A stretch of DNA of 31,503 nucleotides from JAPHSX01 sp050298555 (GTDB taxonomy: Bacteria; Pseudomonadota; Gammaproteobacteria; Thiohalomonadales; Thiohalomonadaceae): contig JBNKUL010000003.1 of the NCBI GenBank assembly GCA_050298555.1, forward strand, positions 1 through 31,503, written 5' to 3'. This document shows positions 23,739 through 31,503 of this stretch, piece by piece. A model generated the notes under the pieces. The model searched no databases, was not told the origin of the DNA, and worked only from the letters and a program-made list of their open reading frames with translations. Position numbers and translations under genes: made by a program. Position 1 is the first letter of the stretch; each line of letters opens with the position of its first letter.

Positions 23739-23800
23739 TTGCGCCATTATTCCTGTAGTAAGAACACCCTACACAACCGCACTATCCAAGGAAACAGCTA

Positions 23801-25150
23801 GTGAATATCGTCGTAATCGGAACCGGCTATGTCGGACTGGTCACCGGAACCTGTTTTGCCGAGATGGGTAACACCGTCACCTGTGTCGATATCGATGAAA
23901 AGAAGATTGAAGACCTGAAAAACGGCATCCTCCCCATCTACGAGCCCGGCCTCGACAGCATGGTAATTGAGAACTACAAGGAGGGCCGCCTGCGCTTCAC
24001 CACCTCACTTGTCGATGCGGTTCAGGACGCCCATATTCACTTTATCGCCGTCGGTACCCCCCCTGGGGAGGACGGCTCCGCCGACCTGCAGTATGTACTG
24101 GCGGTGGCCAAGGAGCTGGGACAAAACATGGTGGGCGATTACAACATTGTGGTCGACAAGTCGACTGTACCGGTCGGTACCGCCGACAAGGTACGGGCCA
24201 CCGTGCAGGCGGAGCTGGACCAGCGCGGCAGCAAGATGAGCTTTGCCGTTACCAGCAACCCCGAATTCCTCAAGGAGGGCGCTGCGGTCAATGACTTTAT
24301 GCGCCCCGACCGTGTGGTCGTTGGCTGTGATGACGAACAGGCCGCCCGCACCATGCACGAGCTCTACGCCCCCTTTGTGCGCAACCATGACCGCATCATC
24401 ACCATGGGCATCCGCGATGCGGAGATGACCAAATACACCGCCAACGCCATGCTCGCCACCAAGATCTCCTTCATGAACGAGATCGCCACCCTGCGCGAAA
24501 AGCTCGACGTGGATGTGGAGCAGGTGCGTATCGGTATCGGCTCGGACGAGCGCATCGGCTACCACTTCATCTACCCGGGTTGCGGCTACGGCGGTTCCTG
24601 TTTTCCCAAGGACGTGAAGGCCCTGCTGCGCATGGCCAAAGAGAACGAGATGGATGCGCTGGTACTCGAGGCCGTGGAGCAACGCAACGACAGCCAGAAG
24701 TACCGCCTGCCGAACAAGGTCAAGGCGCGCTTCGGTGACGACCTCAGTGGCCGTACCTTCGCCCTCTGGGGCCTGGCGTTCAAGCCGGGCACCGACGATA
24801 TGCGCGAGGCACCTTCCCTGGTGCTGATTGAGGAACTCATCAACGCCGGCGCACGTATCGTTGCCTTCGACCCGGTCGCCACTGAAACCGCCCGACGTGA
24901 AATGAAGCAGGGATGGCTCGACGACGGCCTGGTCAGCTTTGCCGAGCACCAGTATGAGGTACTGGATGGCACCGACGCCTTAATCATGGTCACCGAGTGG
25001 AAGCCGTTCCGTAACCCGGACTTCGAGAAGATTCGTACCGGCCTGAAGGCACCGGTTATTTTTGACGGCCGAAATCAGTATGACCCGATGCAGCTCAGCG
25101 AGACGGGATTCGAGTATTTCGCCATCGGACGGGGCCAGGGAATCGGATAA
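23801..25150 (+). CDS. ugd: UDP-glucose 6-dehydrogenase
   Basis: This 449-residue enzyme oxidises UDP-glucose to UDP-glucuronate with two NAD+, supplying uronic acid for acidic polysaccharides. The N-terminal Rossmann motif is IGTGYVG at 6-12. YEPGLD, VGTPPGEDGSADLQYV, DKSTVPVGT and SNPEFLKEGAAVNDFMRPDR follow. The catalytic cysteine is Cys267 in GCGYGGSCFPKDVKAL, and the C-terminal NAD-fold has FALWGLAFKPGTDDMREAPS. The start is a GTG with AAGGAAA about 8 bases upstream. It has its own promoter and precedes the sugar aminotransferase gene by 76 bases. Confidence 0.96.
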   Translation: MNIVVIGTGYVGLVTGTCFAEMGNTVTCVDIDEKKIEDLKNGILPIYEPGLDSMVIENYKEGRLRFTTSLVDAVQDAHIHFIAVGTPPGEDGSADLQYVLAVAKELGQNMVGDYNIVVDKSTVPVGTADKVRATVQAELDQRGSKMSFAVTSNPEFLKEGAAVNDFMRPDRVVVGCDDEQAARTMHELYAPFVRNHDRIITMGIRDAEMTKYTANAMLATKISFMNEIATLREKLDVDVEQVRIGIGSDERIGYHFIYPGCGYGGSCFPKDVKALLRMAKENEMDALVLEAVEQRNDSQKYRLPNKVKARFGDDLSGRTFALWGLAFKPGTDDMREAPSLVLIEELINAGARIVAFDPVATETARREMKQGWLDDGLVSFAEHQYEVLDGTDALIMVTEWKPFRNPDFEKIRTGLKAPVIFDGRNQYDPMQLSETGFEYFAIGRGQGIG

Positions 25151-25198
25151 ACAGCTCACACCGAGACGGCTCCGTTTTATAGATTAGCGGTATAACAT

Positions 25199-25212
25199 TT
25201 ACATTGATGTAA
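25199..25212. promoter_or_regulatory. 14-bp palindrome upstream of the aminotransferase gene
   Basis: TTACAT (25199-25204) and ATGTAA (25207-25212) are perfect inverted halves separated by TG. They lie 15 bases before the start codon and just after a TATAAC -10-like sequence (about 25191-25196). The position suits an operator, but no cognate regulator is known. Confidence 0.35.
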
Positions 25213-25226
25213 CATGAAGCCTACCT

Positions 25227-26420
25227 ATGCAGCGTCGAGATAAAATAAAACCAATAAATTCTATCGAGGACCTCGCCATCAATGGCGCAGACCCCGCATT
25301 TAGTGAGGCGCTGCACGTCGGACGACCGAACATTGGGCGGCGCGAGGCATTCATGGAGTATGCCAATGAAATCTTTGATCGCGGCTGGTTAAGCAATAAC
25401 GGTCCGCTGGTTCAGCAGCTTGAGCAAGAGATCGCGCAACATCACCAGGTCAAACATTGCGTCGCCATGTGCAACGGTACCGTGGCACTTGAAATCGCCA
25501 TTCGCGCCCTCGGCATGAGCGGTGAGGTCATTATCCCCTCCTACACCTTCATTGCTACGGCCCATGCCCTCAACTGGCAGGGGATCACGCCAGTATTTGC
25601 CGACATCGACTCAGACACGCACTGCCTCGACCCTGATGCGGTGCGTAAGATGATTACTCCACGTACCACAGGAATCATTGGCGTTCATTTATGGGGAAAT
25701 CCAGCGCCCGTTAATGAGCTCCAGGCCATTGCTGATGCGCACCAGTTGGCGCTGATGTTTGACGCGGCCCATGCCTTCGGTTGTTCTCACAAAGGCACCA
25801 TGATCGGCAACTTCGGGCAGTGTGAAGTGCTCAGTTTTCACGCCACGAAGTTTTTCAACACCTTCGAGGGTGGTGCCGTACTTACCAATGATGATGAACT
25901 AGCCGAGAAGATGCGCCTGATGCGCAACTTCGGTTTTGCCGGCATGGACAATGTGATACACCCGGGGACCAACGGTAAGATGGTGGAGATTGCTGCCGCC
26001 ATGGGCCTGGTCAACCTGGAGTCGCTTGCTCAGGTTATCGAAGCAAACCGGCGCAATTACCATACCTACAAGGAACATCTTGATGACATCCCTGGCATCA
26101 AACTGAAGCAGTTCAACGAACAGGAAAACAACAACTACCAGTATGTGGTGATTGAGGTAGAGGAATCATGCAGCTGCACGCGCGATGAGGTTATCGAGGC
26201 ACTTCACGCGGAGAATATCCTGGCGCGCCGATACTTCTGGCCAGGCTGCCACAACATGTCCCCGTACAAAGAGAGCAATCCGGGGGCCAAACAACAGCTG
26301 CCGGTAACACAACAAGTGGCCGACAGGGTGGTGGTGCTACCAACCGGAACCGCCATCGATCAGAAGGCCATTAATACCATTACCAGCGTCATTCGCGTTC
26401 TTACCGGGGGCAGGCAGTGA
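25227..26420 (+). CDS. DegT/DnrJ/EryC1/StrS-family sugar aminotransferase
   Basis: This is a 397-residue PLP enzyme. WLSNNGPLVQQLEQEIA, AMCNGTVALEIAIRALG, VIIPSYTFIATAHALNWQGI and TPVFADID are the family N-terminal blocks. MFDAAHAFGCS contains the PLP-contacting Asp, and SFHATKFFNTFEGGAVLT contains the Schiff-base Lys208 (the more usual form is SFHPTK). RNFGFAG and NGKMVEIAAAMGLVNL follow. Such enzymes transaminate keto-nucleotide sugars to amino sugars for O-antigen or other surface glycans. No strong ribosome-binding site precedes the ATG. The stop overlaps the next start as GTGA, so translation is coupled to the WbqC-family gene. Base composition drops from here on. Confidence 0.92.
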   Translation: MQRRDKIKPINSIEDLAINGADPAFSEALHVGRPNIGRREAFMEYANEIFDRGWLSNNGPLVQQLEQEIAQHHQVKHCVAMCNGTVALEIAIRALGMSGEVIIPSYTFIATAHALNWQGITPVFADIDSDTHCLDPDAVRKMITPRTTGIIGVHLWGNPAPVNELQAIADAHQLALMFDAAHAFGCSHKGTMIGNFGQCEVLSFHATKFFNTFEGGAVLTNDDELAEKMRLMRNFGFAGMDNVIHPGTNGKMVEIAAAMGLVNLESLAQVIEANRRNYHTYKEHLDDIPGIKLKQFNEQENNNYQYVVIEVEESCSCTRDEVIEALHAENILARRYFWPGCHNMSPYKESNPGAKQQLPVTQQVADRVVVLPTGTAIDQKAINTITSVIRVLTGGRQ

Positions 26421-27106
26421 AACTGGCAGTAATGCAGCCCTACTTTTTTCCCTACATTGGTTACTTTCAGTTAATCAATGCCGTGGACACCTTCGTTATC
26501 TATGATGACGTCAATTTCATAAAAGGCGGCTGGATAAATCGAAACAACATCCTGGCGCAAGGTGAGAGAAAGCTGCTCACCTTGCCGCTGACTGGCGCCA
26601 GTCAAAACAAGTTAATCAATGAGGTCTCTCTCGCAGGGCAGCAGCGCAAGCTGCTTGAAACCATACGCCACTGTTACAGCAAGGCCCCCCATTTCCCTGA
26701 AGCCTTCTCGCTGCTCGAGAGCATCTTTTCGCTACAGACAAACGATTTGACGGAATTTCTTGAGCACCAGTTAGTCGCACTCGCTGACTACCTGGGTATT
26801 AATACCCAATGGATTCGTTCTTCCAACATCGACAAGGACAATACGCTGCGGGGTGAAAATAAAATTATTGAGATTTGCACGCAGCTAGGTGCCACGCACT
26901 ACATCAATATGCCTGGTGGCAAGTCGCTTTATGACGCTGACACCTTCTCCCGGGAAGGGATTCAGCTCTCCTTCATTGATCCCAGGCCGAGTCCTTATCA
27001 ACAGTTCTCCAATAAGTTCGAGCCCAACCTCTCAATAATCGATGTAATTATGTTTAATTCTCAATCCCAGTGCTCTGAACTACTGATGGAGTACTCTCTT
27101 GTCTGA
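26417..27106 (+). CDS. WbqC-family protein
   Basis: This 229-residue protein opens MKLAVMQPYFFPYIGYFQLI, then NAVDTFVIYDDVNFIKGGWINRNNIL. These, with IIEICTQLGATHYINMPGGK and FIDPRPSPYQQ, are the hallmarks of the WbqC family. Members are found in O-antigen and glycolipid clusters, often beside DegT aminotransferases, and are thought to modify amino sugars, but the reaction is not well defined. It starts at a GTG overlapping the aminotransferase stop by four bases and overlaps the sulfotransferase start by eight bases, indicating a tightly coupled three-gene unit. Confidence 0.9.
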   Translation: MKLAVMQPYFFPYIGYFQLINAVDTFVIYDDVNFIKGGWINRNNILAQGERKLLTLPLTGASQNKLINEVSLAGQQRKLLETIRHCYSKAPHFPEAFSLLESIFSLQTNDLTEFLEHQLVALADYLGINTQWIRSSNIDKDNTLRGENKIIEICTQLGATHYINMPGGKSLYDADTFSREGIQLSFIDPRPSPYQQFSNKFEPNLSIIDVIMFNSQSQCSELLMEYSLV

Positions 27107-28091
27107 GAACAGGACAACGACTTTCCAGAGGAACCAGTTACTCGAACAACTGTTAGCATCTCTGAATGCCGACCTGAGTGTCTCTGAAGAGCTGTTAATC
27201 GGAAAAAACCATAATACGCCACTGCCTTACCCTTTAATCCTGGTAATGGGGCCACTGCGCAGCGGCACCACGCTTATCACGCAGTGGTTGGCCAACACCG
27301 GCTTAGTGGCCTATCCCACAAATCTGTTATCCCGCTTCTATCAGGCACCGATAATCGGCGCGAAGATCCAGCTCTTGTTGACCGACCCACGCTACAACTT
27401 TCGCGATGAACTGGGTGAGTTCACCCAAGTGGCAGACTTTAAGTCGGAGAACGGCAAAACAAAGGGAGTGCTGGCGCCCAACGAATTTTGGTATTTCTGG
27501 CGGCGCTTCCTGCCTGAGCGCGATCGCGACGTTTGGAGCGACGATGAACTGACGCACGGCATGCAGACTTCAACGATGCTGGCAGAGCTGGCTGGCATGA
27601 TGGGCGTTTTCGACAAGCCCTTTGCCGCTAAAGGTATGCTATTCAATTATAACATCCCGTTTTTGGATGCCATTTTCGATAAGGTACTATTTATCCAAAT
27701 AAAGCGTGACCCTGTTGCCAACATTGCATCTGTTCTTAAGGCGCGCCAACGGCAGCTTGGTTCAGAAAGCGAATGGTACTCGTTTAAAATCCCTGAATAC
27801 GATCAGCTCAAGGGGCTTCCGCCCGTTTCGCAGGCAACGGGGCAAATTCATTACATCAACCAGGCGATAAGCCGTGGCCTGGAAAATGTTGCGAGTCACA
27901 GGAAAATAACGGTTCACTATGAAGAGTTTTGCCGCAATCCCGAATCGCTATACCAGGAGCTCACAGACAAGCTTGGACTAGCCTCGCCACGCGCATACTG
28001 TGGACCGTCCTCATTTGACTACCGCTCAGATGGGGATATTCAAAACCGCAATGAGATCCTAACAGCGCTAGATTCCTTTAGAAACAGCTGA
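27099..28091 (+). CDS. PAPS-dependent sulfotransferase-family protein
   Basis: This 330-residue protein has LILVMGPLRSGTTLITQWLA with the 5'-phosphosulfate-binding loop at 51-59, and IQIKRDPVANIASVLKARQRQ as the 3'-phosphate-binding block (Arg203, Ser211). These are the two PAPS-contacting motifs of the sulfotransferase fold. ITVHYEEFCRNPESLYQELT is the usual later helix region. Such enzymes transfer sulfate from PAPS to a hydroxyl or amine. In this cluster the acceptor is probably a sugar, which is inference. The start is a TTG with GGAG (27088-27091) upstream, overlapping the WbqC-family stop. No PAPS-synthesis genes lie in the window. Confidence 0.82.
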   Translation: MSENRTTTFQRNQLLEQLLASLNADLSVSEELLIGKNHNTPLPYPLILVMGPLRSGTTLITQWLANTGLVAYPTNLLSRFYQAPIIGAKIQLLLTDPRYNFRDELGEFTQVADFKSENGKTKGVLAPNEFWYFWRRFLPERDRDVWSDDELTHGMQTSTMLAELAGMMGVFDKPFAAKGMLFNYNIPFLDAIFDKVLFIQIKRDPVANIASVLKARQRQLGSESEWYSFKIPEYDQLKGLPPVSQATGQIHYINQAISRGLENVASHRKITVHYEEFCRNPESLYQELTDKLGLASPRAYCGPSSFDYRSDGDIQNRNEILTALDSFRNS

Positions 28092-28123
28092 CCCATTCCC
28101 CTAACGTCGCAAAGCCATTAGAT

Positions 28124-29131
28124 ATGAATACAACAGAATTCCTGGGAGAGAATAAGCCTGTTAACCAGATGCAGCCTCTGGTCAGCGTCTGCATTACCGC
28201 TTATCAACATGCCAGCTATATCGAAAAATGTCTGGAGGGAGCGCTGAAGCAGCAGTGTGACTTTCCCTACGAAATTCTTCTTGGCGAAGACGAGTCCAAC
28301 GACGGTACCAGGGAGATCTGCCAGCAATACGCCGAGAAATACCCCGACAAGATCCGCCTCTTCCTGCACAGCAGGGAAGACAACTACTTCATCGCTGGTG
28401 GTGCTACAGGTAAAAACAACTTTATCTACAACATAAAACAGGCGAGGGGAGAATATATCGCACTCTGTGATGGCGATGATTTCTGGCTCACCACTGATAA
28501 ACTACAAACTCAGGTTGAAGCCCTTAAGAAGCATCCGCAATCGTCTATCAGTTTCCATAAGGTATCGTGCATTGATGATACTAAAGGTGACTGTGGCTTT
28601 GCAGGGGACTTTGGAGAGCAGCAGATTCAGCTTTCGGCGGATGTCGTAATAGGTCGAACCGGTGGGGCCATGCCCATGAACAGCATCATGATTCGCCGCA
28701 ACCTCACACCCTTCCTGATCGAATACTGCTACAAAGCATCCGGTATGCACTTCTTCCTTCAGGCACTGGGCAGCGCACTTTCGCCCGAGGGTGCCCTGTA
28801 TCTGCCAAAGGTCATGGGTTGTTACAGACGCAACTCCGCAAGCTCTGTAACCAATACGCTATTTAATACCAGGCGGGGCAAGCTGGAGGCCACCAAGCGC
28901 AACCTTCGCATGCTCGACATCATCGATGAAGTTTCTCCTCAGGACCTGAAAAAAACCCTGGCACGTGCCAAGAAGAAGATTGTTAAACAGTCGATCTCCA
29001 GCGGCCTCATCGCCGTAAAAGACTTTTCATCTCTGTGCAGCCTGGCGCAACTCAAATGCGTAAGTCCCGATATGCTTTCAGCCATCATCAAATCGTTCAG
29101 AAAGAAGTTAAAGCACTCACTTACTTCCTAA
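28124..29131 (+). CDS. GT2-family glycosyltransferase
   Basis: This 335-residue protein contains LVSVCITAYQHASYIEKCLEG, then EILLGEDESNDGT at 50-62 (nucleotide binding) and ARGEYIALCDGDDFW ending at 121, with the DxD metal motif. These are typical of GT-A fold family 2 enzymes acting at the inner membrane face. The last 80 residues are Lys-rich helices of unknown role. It follows the sulfotransferase by 32 bases on the same strand and is probably the last gene of that transcript, since the next gene is convergent only 11 bases away. Confidence 0.88.
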   Translation: MNTTEFLGENKPVNQMQPLVSVCITAYQHASYIEKCLEGALKQQCDFPYEILLGEDESNDGTREICQQYAEKYPDKIRLFLHSREDNYFIAGGATGKNNFIYNIKQARGEYIALCDGDDFWLTTDKLQTQVEALKKHPQSSISFHKVSCIDDTKGDCGFAGDFGEQQIQLSADVVIGRTGGAMPMNSIMIRRNLTPFLIEYCYKASGMHFFLQALGSALSPEGALYLPKVMGCYRRNSASSVTNTLFNTRRGKLEATKRNLRMLDIIDEVSPQDLKKTLARAKKKIVKQSISSGLIAVKDFSSLCSLAQLKCVSPDMLSAIIKSFRKKLKHSLTS

Positions 29132-29142
29132 GCGCCTAGCTA

Positions 29143-29928
29143 TTAGTACGGAAAGGCGCTTAGCAAGGCCTCTGCATCAGCTTGCTGAGTTGGAAGGTCA
29201 CGCTCTTTATAGAGCGTCTCCAGGGAGAGTGGGGATGGGGCGTCTCTTCCTGTCCCCTCGTAATAGTCGCAGAACTTAAAATCCCCGCCCAGCAGTAGGT
29301 CAGAGAGTTTTACCCAATCTGCAGCAATACCATACGACTCAGCCAAGATAATGCCATGCAGCGAGGAAGAGACAATCCGCTCACACTCCAGCATCTCTCG
29401 CACAAAAACCTCGGGGCCGTCGGCTACCGATATTACCTTAACACCCGGGTCATTTACGCTCAGTAAGTGAGCATCCTTATAGTGGGGCACGATGCCCAGG
29501 GAGTACCTCTTCTCCACCACGCCAACATCTACGATGCGCGGCAGCAAGATGGCCGGGTCACCATATATTTCCGGACACTCAACCCCGTGACGCAACAGGT
29601 AGGCGCGGGTCCTCGGTCCCCGTACCGCACAAACCTTGATACGGCTGCTCTTCAAGCGGGCCTCATTCGATATGCAACCTGAGCCCCAGACAACATCACC
29701 AGCACGGGCATATTGCATGATCGAACCCACGGCCAGCAGTTTTGGGTGATCTCGCTTATCCGCCTGCGCTACTTCGCGCCCCGACAGTGAAGAGACGATA
29801 AGCGGTGAGATAACATCGCCGATATTCTCCTCCCCAGCGAACCAGTACATGTTGATCGCTTGCTTTGCCATCGCCCCCTCGACAGAAGGCGTTGCAAAGT
29901 GACTGGTCAATCGACGAAATAGTGACAT
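29143..29928 (-). CDS. Polysaccharide pyruvyl transferase-family protein
   Basis: This 261-residue protein has EENIGDVISPLIV at 33-45, VWGSG, VRGPRTRAYLLRHG at 102-115, IYGDPAILLP and the signature SSSLHGIILAESYG (His191). These match the CsaB/EpsO polysaccharide pyruvyl transferase family, which adds pyruvate from phosphoenolpyruvate as a ketal on sugar residues. It follows the minus-strand GT2 gene by 34 bases, suggesting an operon running right to left, tail-to-tail with the plus-strand cluster. Specificity cannot be deduced. Confidence 0.88.
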   Translation of the reverse strand: MSLFRRLTSHFATPSVEGAMAKQAINMYWFAGEENIGDVISPLIVSSLSGREVAQADKRDHPKLLAVGSIMQYARAGDVVWGSGCISNEARLKSSRIKVCAVRGPRTRAYLLRHGVECPEIYGDPAILLPRIVDVGVVEKRYSLGIVPHYKDAHLLSVNDPGVKVISVADGPEVFVREMLECERIVSSSLHGIILAESYGIAADWVKLSDLLLGGDFKFCDYYEGTGRDAPSPLSLETLYKERDLPTQQADAEALLSAFPY

Positions 29929-29962
29929 ATGTGGACTCGTGAATAGTCTTTACTGTTCGGAT

Positions 29963-30814
29963 TTAGGGCTTGTAGTGTGTAACCACCACATCAGCGTGAT
30001 GCTTCCCCGCAATCTCCAGGCCACTGGTGGCGCGATAGTCGCCTTTACCCGCGGCGCGTTTTCTCTGCTCAAAATAGGCCTTGTTGACCTTCACCCCCGA
30101 GACATGAAAGGGTTCATGGTATTGATGCAGTGCAAAATCCTTATCAAATACGTTGCGCCCACGGATACCCGCGGCGTGCAAACGCCATCCCAGGTCATCA
30201 TCTTCATTGCCCCATCCCTGGTAGGTTTCATCGAAACCATTGACCCTTTGCAGGTCGCTCCTGAAGGCACCAAATACACCAGAGCGCAGCTTGGGCCCGA
30301 TGCGCCGCAGGTGGCAGCGATGCATCCACTCATAGAGGCGATCCTTGCGCTGTTGCCTGGTTATTACCTCCATCTGTTCATCGCGTATTAGCGACGAAAA
30401 CTCACAGCTGGATATCATCTCATCGTTAATCTGTTCGGTCTGCTGCGGGTCGAGGCGTAGCGGGTAACCCACCAGAAAACGTCCGACTTCCTGATGTCTG
30501 ACAAAGGTTTCGATGTAACGGCGGGTGAAGAGCAGGTCCTGATCGGCAAAGATAAGCAGGCCCTCATCCGCCTCGCGGATCGCATTATTTCTTGAGCGTG
30601 CGACGCGAAAGCCGTCGTGGGGCTGGCGCACATGGGTGATCGGCACACCCACAGCGGCGATGTTCTCCTGAATCGTGGCAGCGACATCGTCAGTGGAGCC
30701 GTCGTCGGCAAGAATAATTCTGTCCACCGGCTGTGACTGGCTCGCCACCGAAAGGAGGATATCTCTTAGCATCGGCAGGCGGTTATGCACCGTAATGATT
30801 AAGGTAACGCTCAT
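29963..30814 (-). CDS. GT2 glycosyltransferase with galactosyltransferase-type C-terminus
   Basis: This 283-residue protein has VTLIITVHNRLPMLRDILLS, ADDGSTDD, QPHDGFRVARSRNNAI, DQD at 91-93, GVFGAFRSDLQRVNGFDETY and NEDDD at 203-207 followed by LGWRL. It combines a GT2 N-terminal domain with a Glyco_transf_7C-type C-terminal domain, the same architecture as the enzyme at 22830-23645. It leads the two-gene minus-strand unit with the pyruvyl transferase-family gene. It is divergent from the GT9 gene, with under 50 bases between starts, so any promoters must overlap. Confidence 0.9.
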   Translation of the reverse strand: MSVTLIITVHNRLPMLRDILLSVASQSQPVDRIILADDGSTDDVAATIQENIAAVGVPITHVRQPHDGFRVARSRNNAIREADEGLLIFADQDLLFTRRYIETFVRHQEVGRFLVGYPLRLDPQQTEQINDEMISSCEFSSLIRDEQMEVITRQQRKDRLYEWMHRCHLRRIGPKLRSGVFGAFRSDLQRVNGFDETYQGWGNEDDDLGWRLHAAGIRGRNVFDKDFALHQYHEPFHVSGVKVNKAYFEQRKRAAGKGDYRATSGLEIAGKHHADVVVTHYKP

Positions 30815-30860
30815 TGACTCTCTTTTGTCACACTGGCTTTAGCCAACTTATCGGATGATA

Positions 30861-31503
30861 ATGTCCGCTATGACTCACCCACGCATCCTGGTTGTTCGCA
30901 ATGACAAACTGGGCGACTTTATGCTCGCCTGGCCCAGCTTTGCCCTGCTGAAAAAGGTGTGGCCGGAAGCGACGCTCCTGGCACTGGTTCCCCATTATAC
31001 GGCAGATATGGCTCGCATGTGTCCATGGATAGACGAGGTGATCCTCGACGAGGGAGAGAGCGCGCTAGGCCTGGCAAAAAAATTTCGTTCCCGCAGGGTC
31101 AACACCATGCTCACCCTGTTCTCCAGCGGTCGTATTGCCATGGCCGGGTGGCTGGCACGCATCCCCTATCGCCTGGCACCGGCGACTAAGCTGGCGCAAT
31201 ATCTATACAATCACCGCCTGACACAGCGCCGCTCCCGCTCGGAGAAACCAGAATACGCCTACAACCTCGACCTCGCCTACCAGCTGCTGGCTGACTTTAA
31301 CAAAACGGGGTCACAGCTCACACGTGAAGATGCCGAGGGAGACTACCTGCCGGAGGGGATTTCCAGGCCGCTGCTGCAGCCTGCGATGGCGGAGCTGCGC
31401 GAGGCCTTTGCCGAGCGGCACGGCCTCGATTGTGCTGCACGCTGGGTCACGATCCACCCGGGAAGCGGCGGTTCCGCCACCAACCTTGGCGTTGAGCAGT
31501 ACG
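30861..31503 (+). CDS. GT9-family (heptosyltransferase-type) glycosyltransferase, 3' truncated
   Basis: The frame from ATG 30861 stays open to the window end (214 codons). RILVVRNDKLGDFMLAWPSF near 8-27 is the N-terminal block of GT9 ADP-heptose:LPS heptosyltransferases (RxxxxGDxxxxxP). WPEATLLALVPHYTADMA follows, and WVTIHPGSGGSATN near the window end is the start of the sugar-nucleotide-binding domain. An ATG at 30870 is an alternative start; GGAT at 30853-30856 fits 30861 slightly better. The enzyme probably adds heptose or a related sugar to the LPS core, linking this cluster to LPS. The C-terminal catalytic part lies outside the window. Confidence 0.88.
   Translation, partial: MSAMTHPRILVVRNDKLGDFMLAWPSFALLKKVWPEATLLALVPHYTADMARMCPWIDEVILDEGESALGLAKKFRSRRVNTMLTLFSSGRIAMAGWLARIPYRLAPATKLAQYLYNHRLTQRRSRSEKPEYAYNLDLAYQLLADFNKTGSQLTREDAEGDYLPEGISRPLLQPAMAELREAFAERHGLDCAARWVTIHPGSGGSATNLGVEQY

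Overview
The window looks like chromosome from a GC-rich gammaproteobacterium. RapA, an RhlE-type DEAD-box helicase, an NfsB-type nitroreductase, a GT9 (LPS-core type) glycosyltransferase and a NemR-type regulator point to that class, but I cannot name a genus. Most genes sit in clearly GC-rich DNA. Two stretches are visibly lower in G+C and read as acquired: the helicase-nuclease region (about 4.3-7.2 kb) and the surface-polysaccharide cluster (about 25.2-29.1 kb).

Layout. 1-3711: 5'-truncated tandem-duplicated UvrA ATPase, with a REP-type palindromic repeat pair inside its reading frame. 3712-4400: toxin-antitoxin remnants (an intact VapB-like antitoxin, a VapC toxin reduced to its C-terminal end, and a small ParD-like ORF), followed by a 29-bp tandem repeat. 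4403-7126: one large, lower-GC gene fusing a Ski2/Hel308-like helicase to a C-terminal PD-(D/E)XK nuclease. It is bracketed by short sequences resembling RAYT/transposase-associated repeats and is the best candidate for an undescribed (defence-type) system. 7221-10401: TfoX-N protein, lipoprotein with terminator, DUF4386 membrane protein, VOC protein, and a methyltransferase with an unusual leader (tiny ORF plus a hairpin covering the ribosome-binding site). 10499-11813: an AhpD/CMD-family protein and its NemR-like TetR regulator, with three matching operators. 12019-15023: hybrid histidine kinase and a methyl-accepting chemotaxis protein, convergent. 15213-18270: NfsB-type nitroreductase, a hydrolase-like/TlpA thioredoxin fusion, and a divergent DUF3108 protein. 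18267-22688: rhlE and divergent rapA.

22830-31503 is a surface-polysaccharide region. It holds a GT2 glycosyltransferase, UDP-glucose dehydrogenase, DegT aminotransferase, WbqC-family protein, sulfotransferase, a second GT2, then on the minus strand a GT2 and a polysaccharide pyruvyl transferase, and finally a truncated GT9 heptosyltransferase-type gene. Together they suggest an acidic or decorated glycan (uronic acid, amino sugar, possible sulfate and pyruvate ketal groups). The leader of the first gene holds a 9-base match to the core of the ops/RfaH element.

I saw no rRNA, tRNA, CRISPR array or intact insertion sequence.
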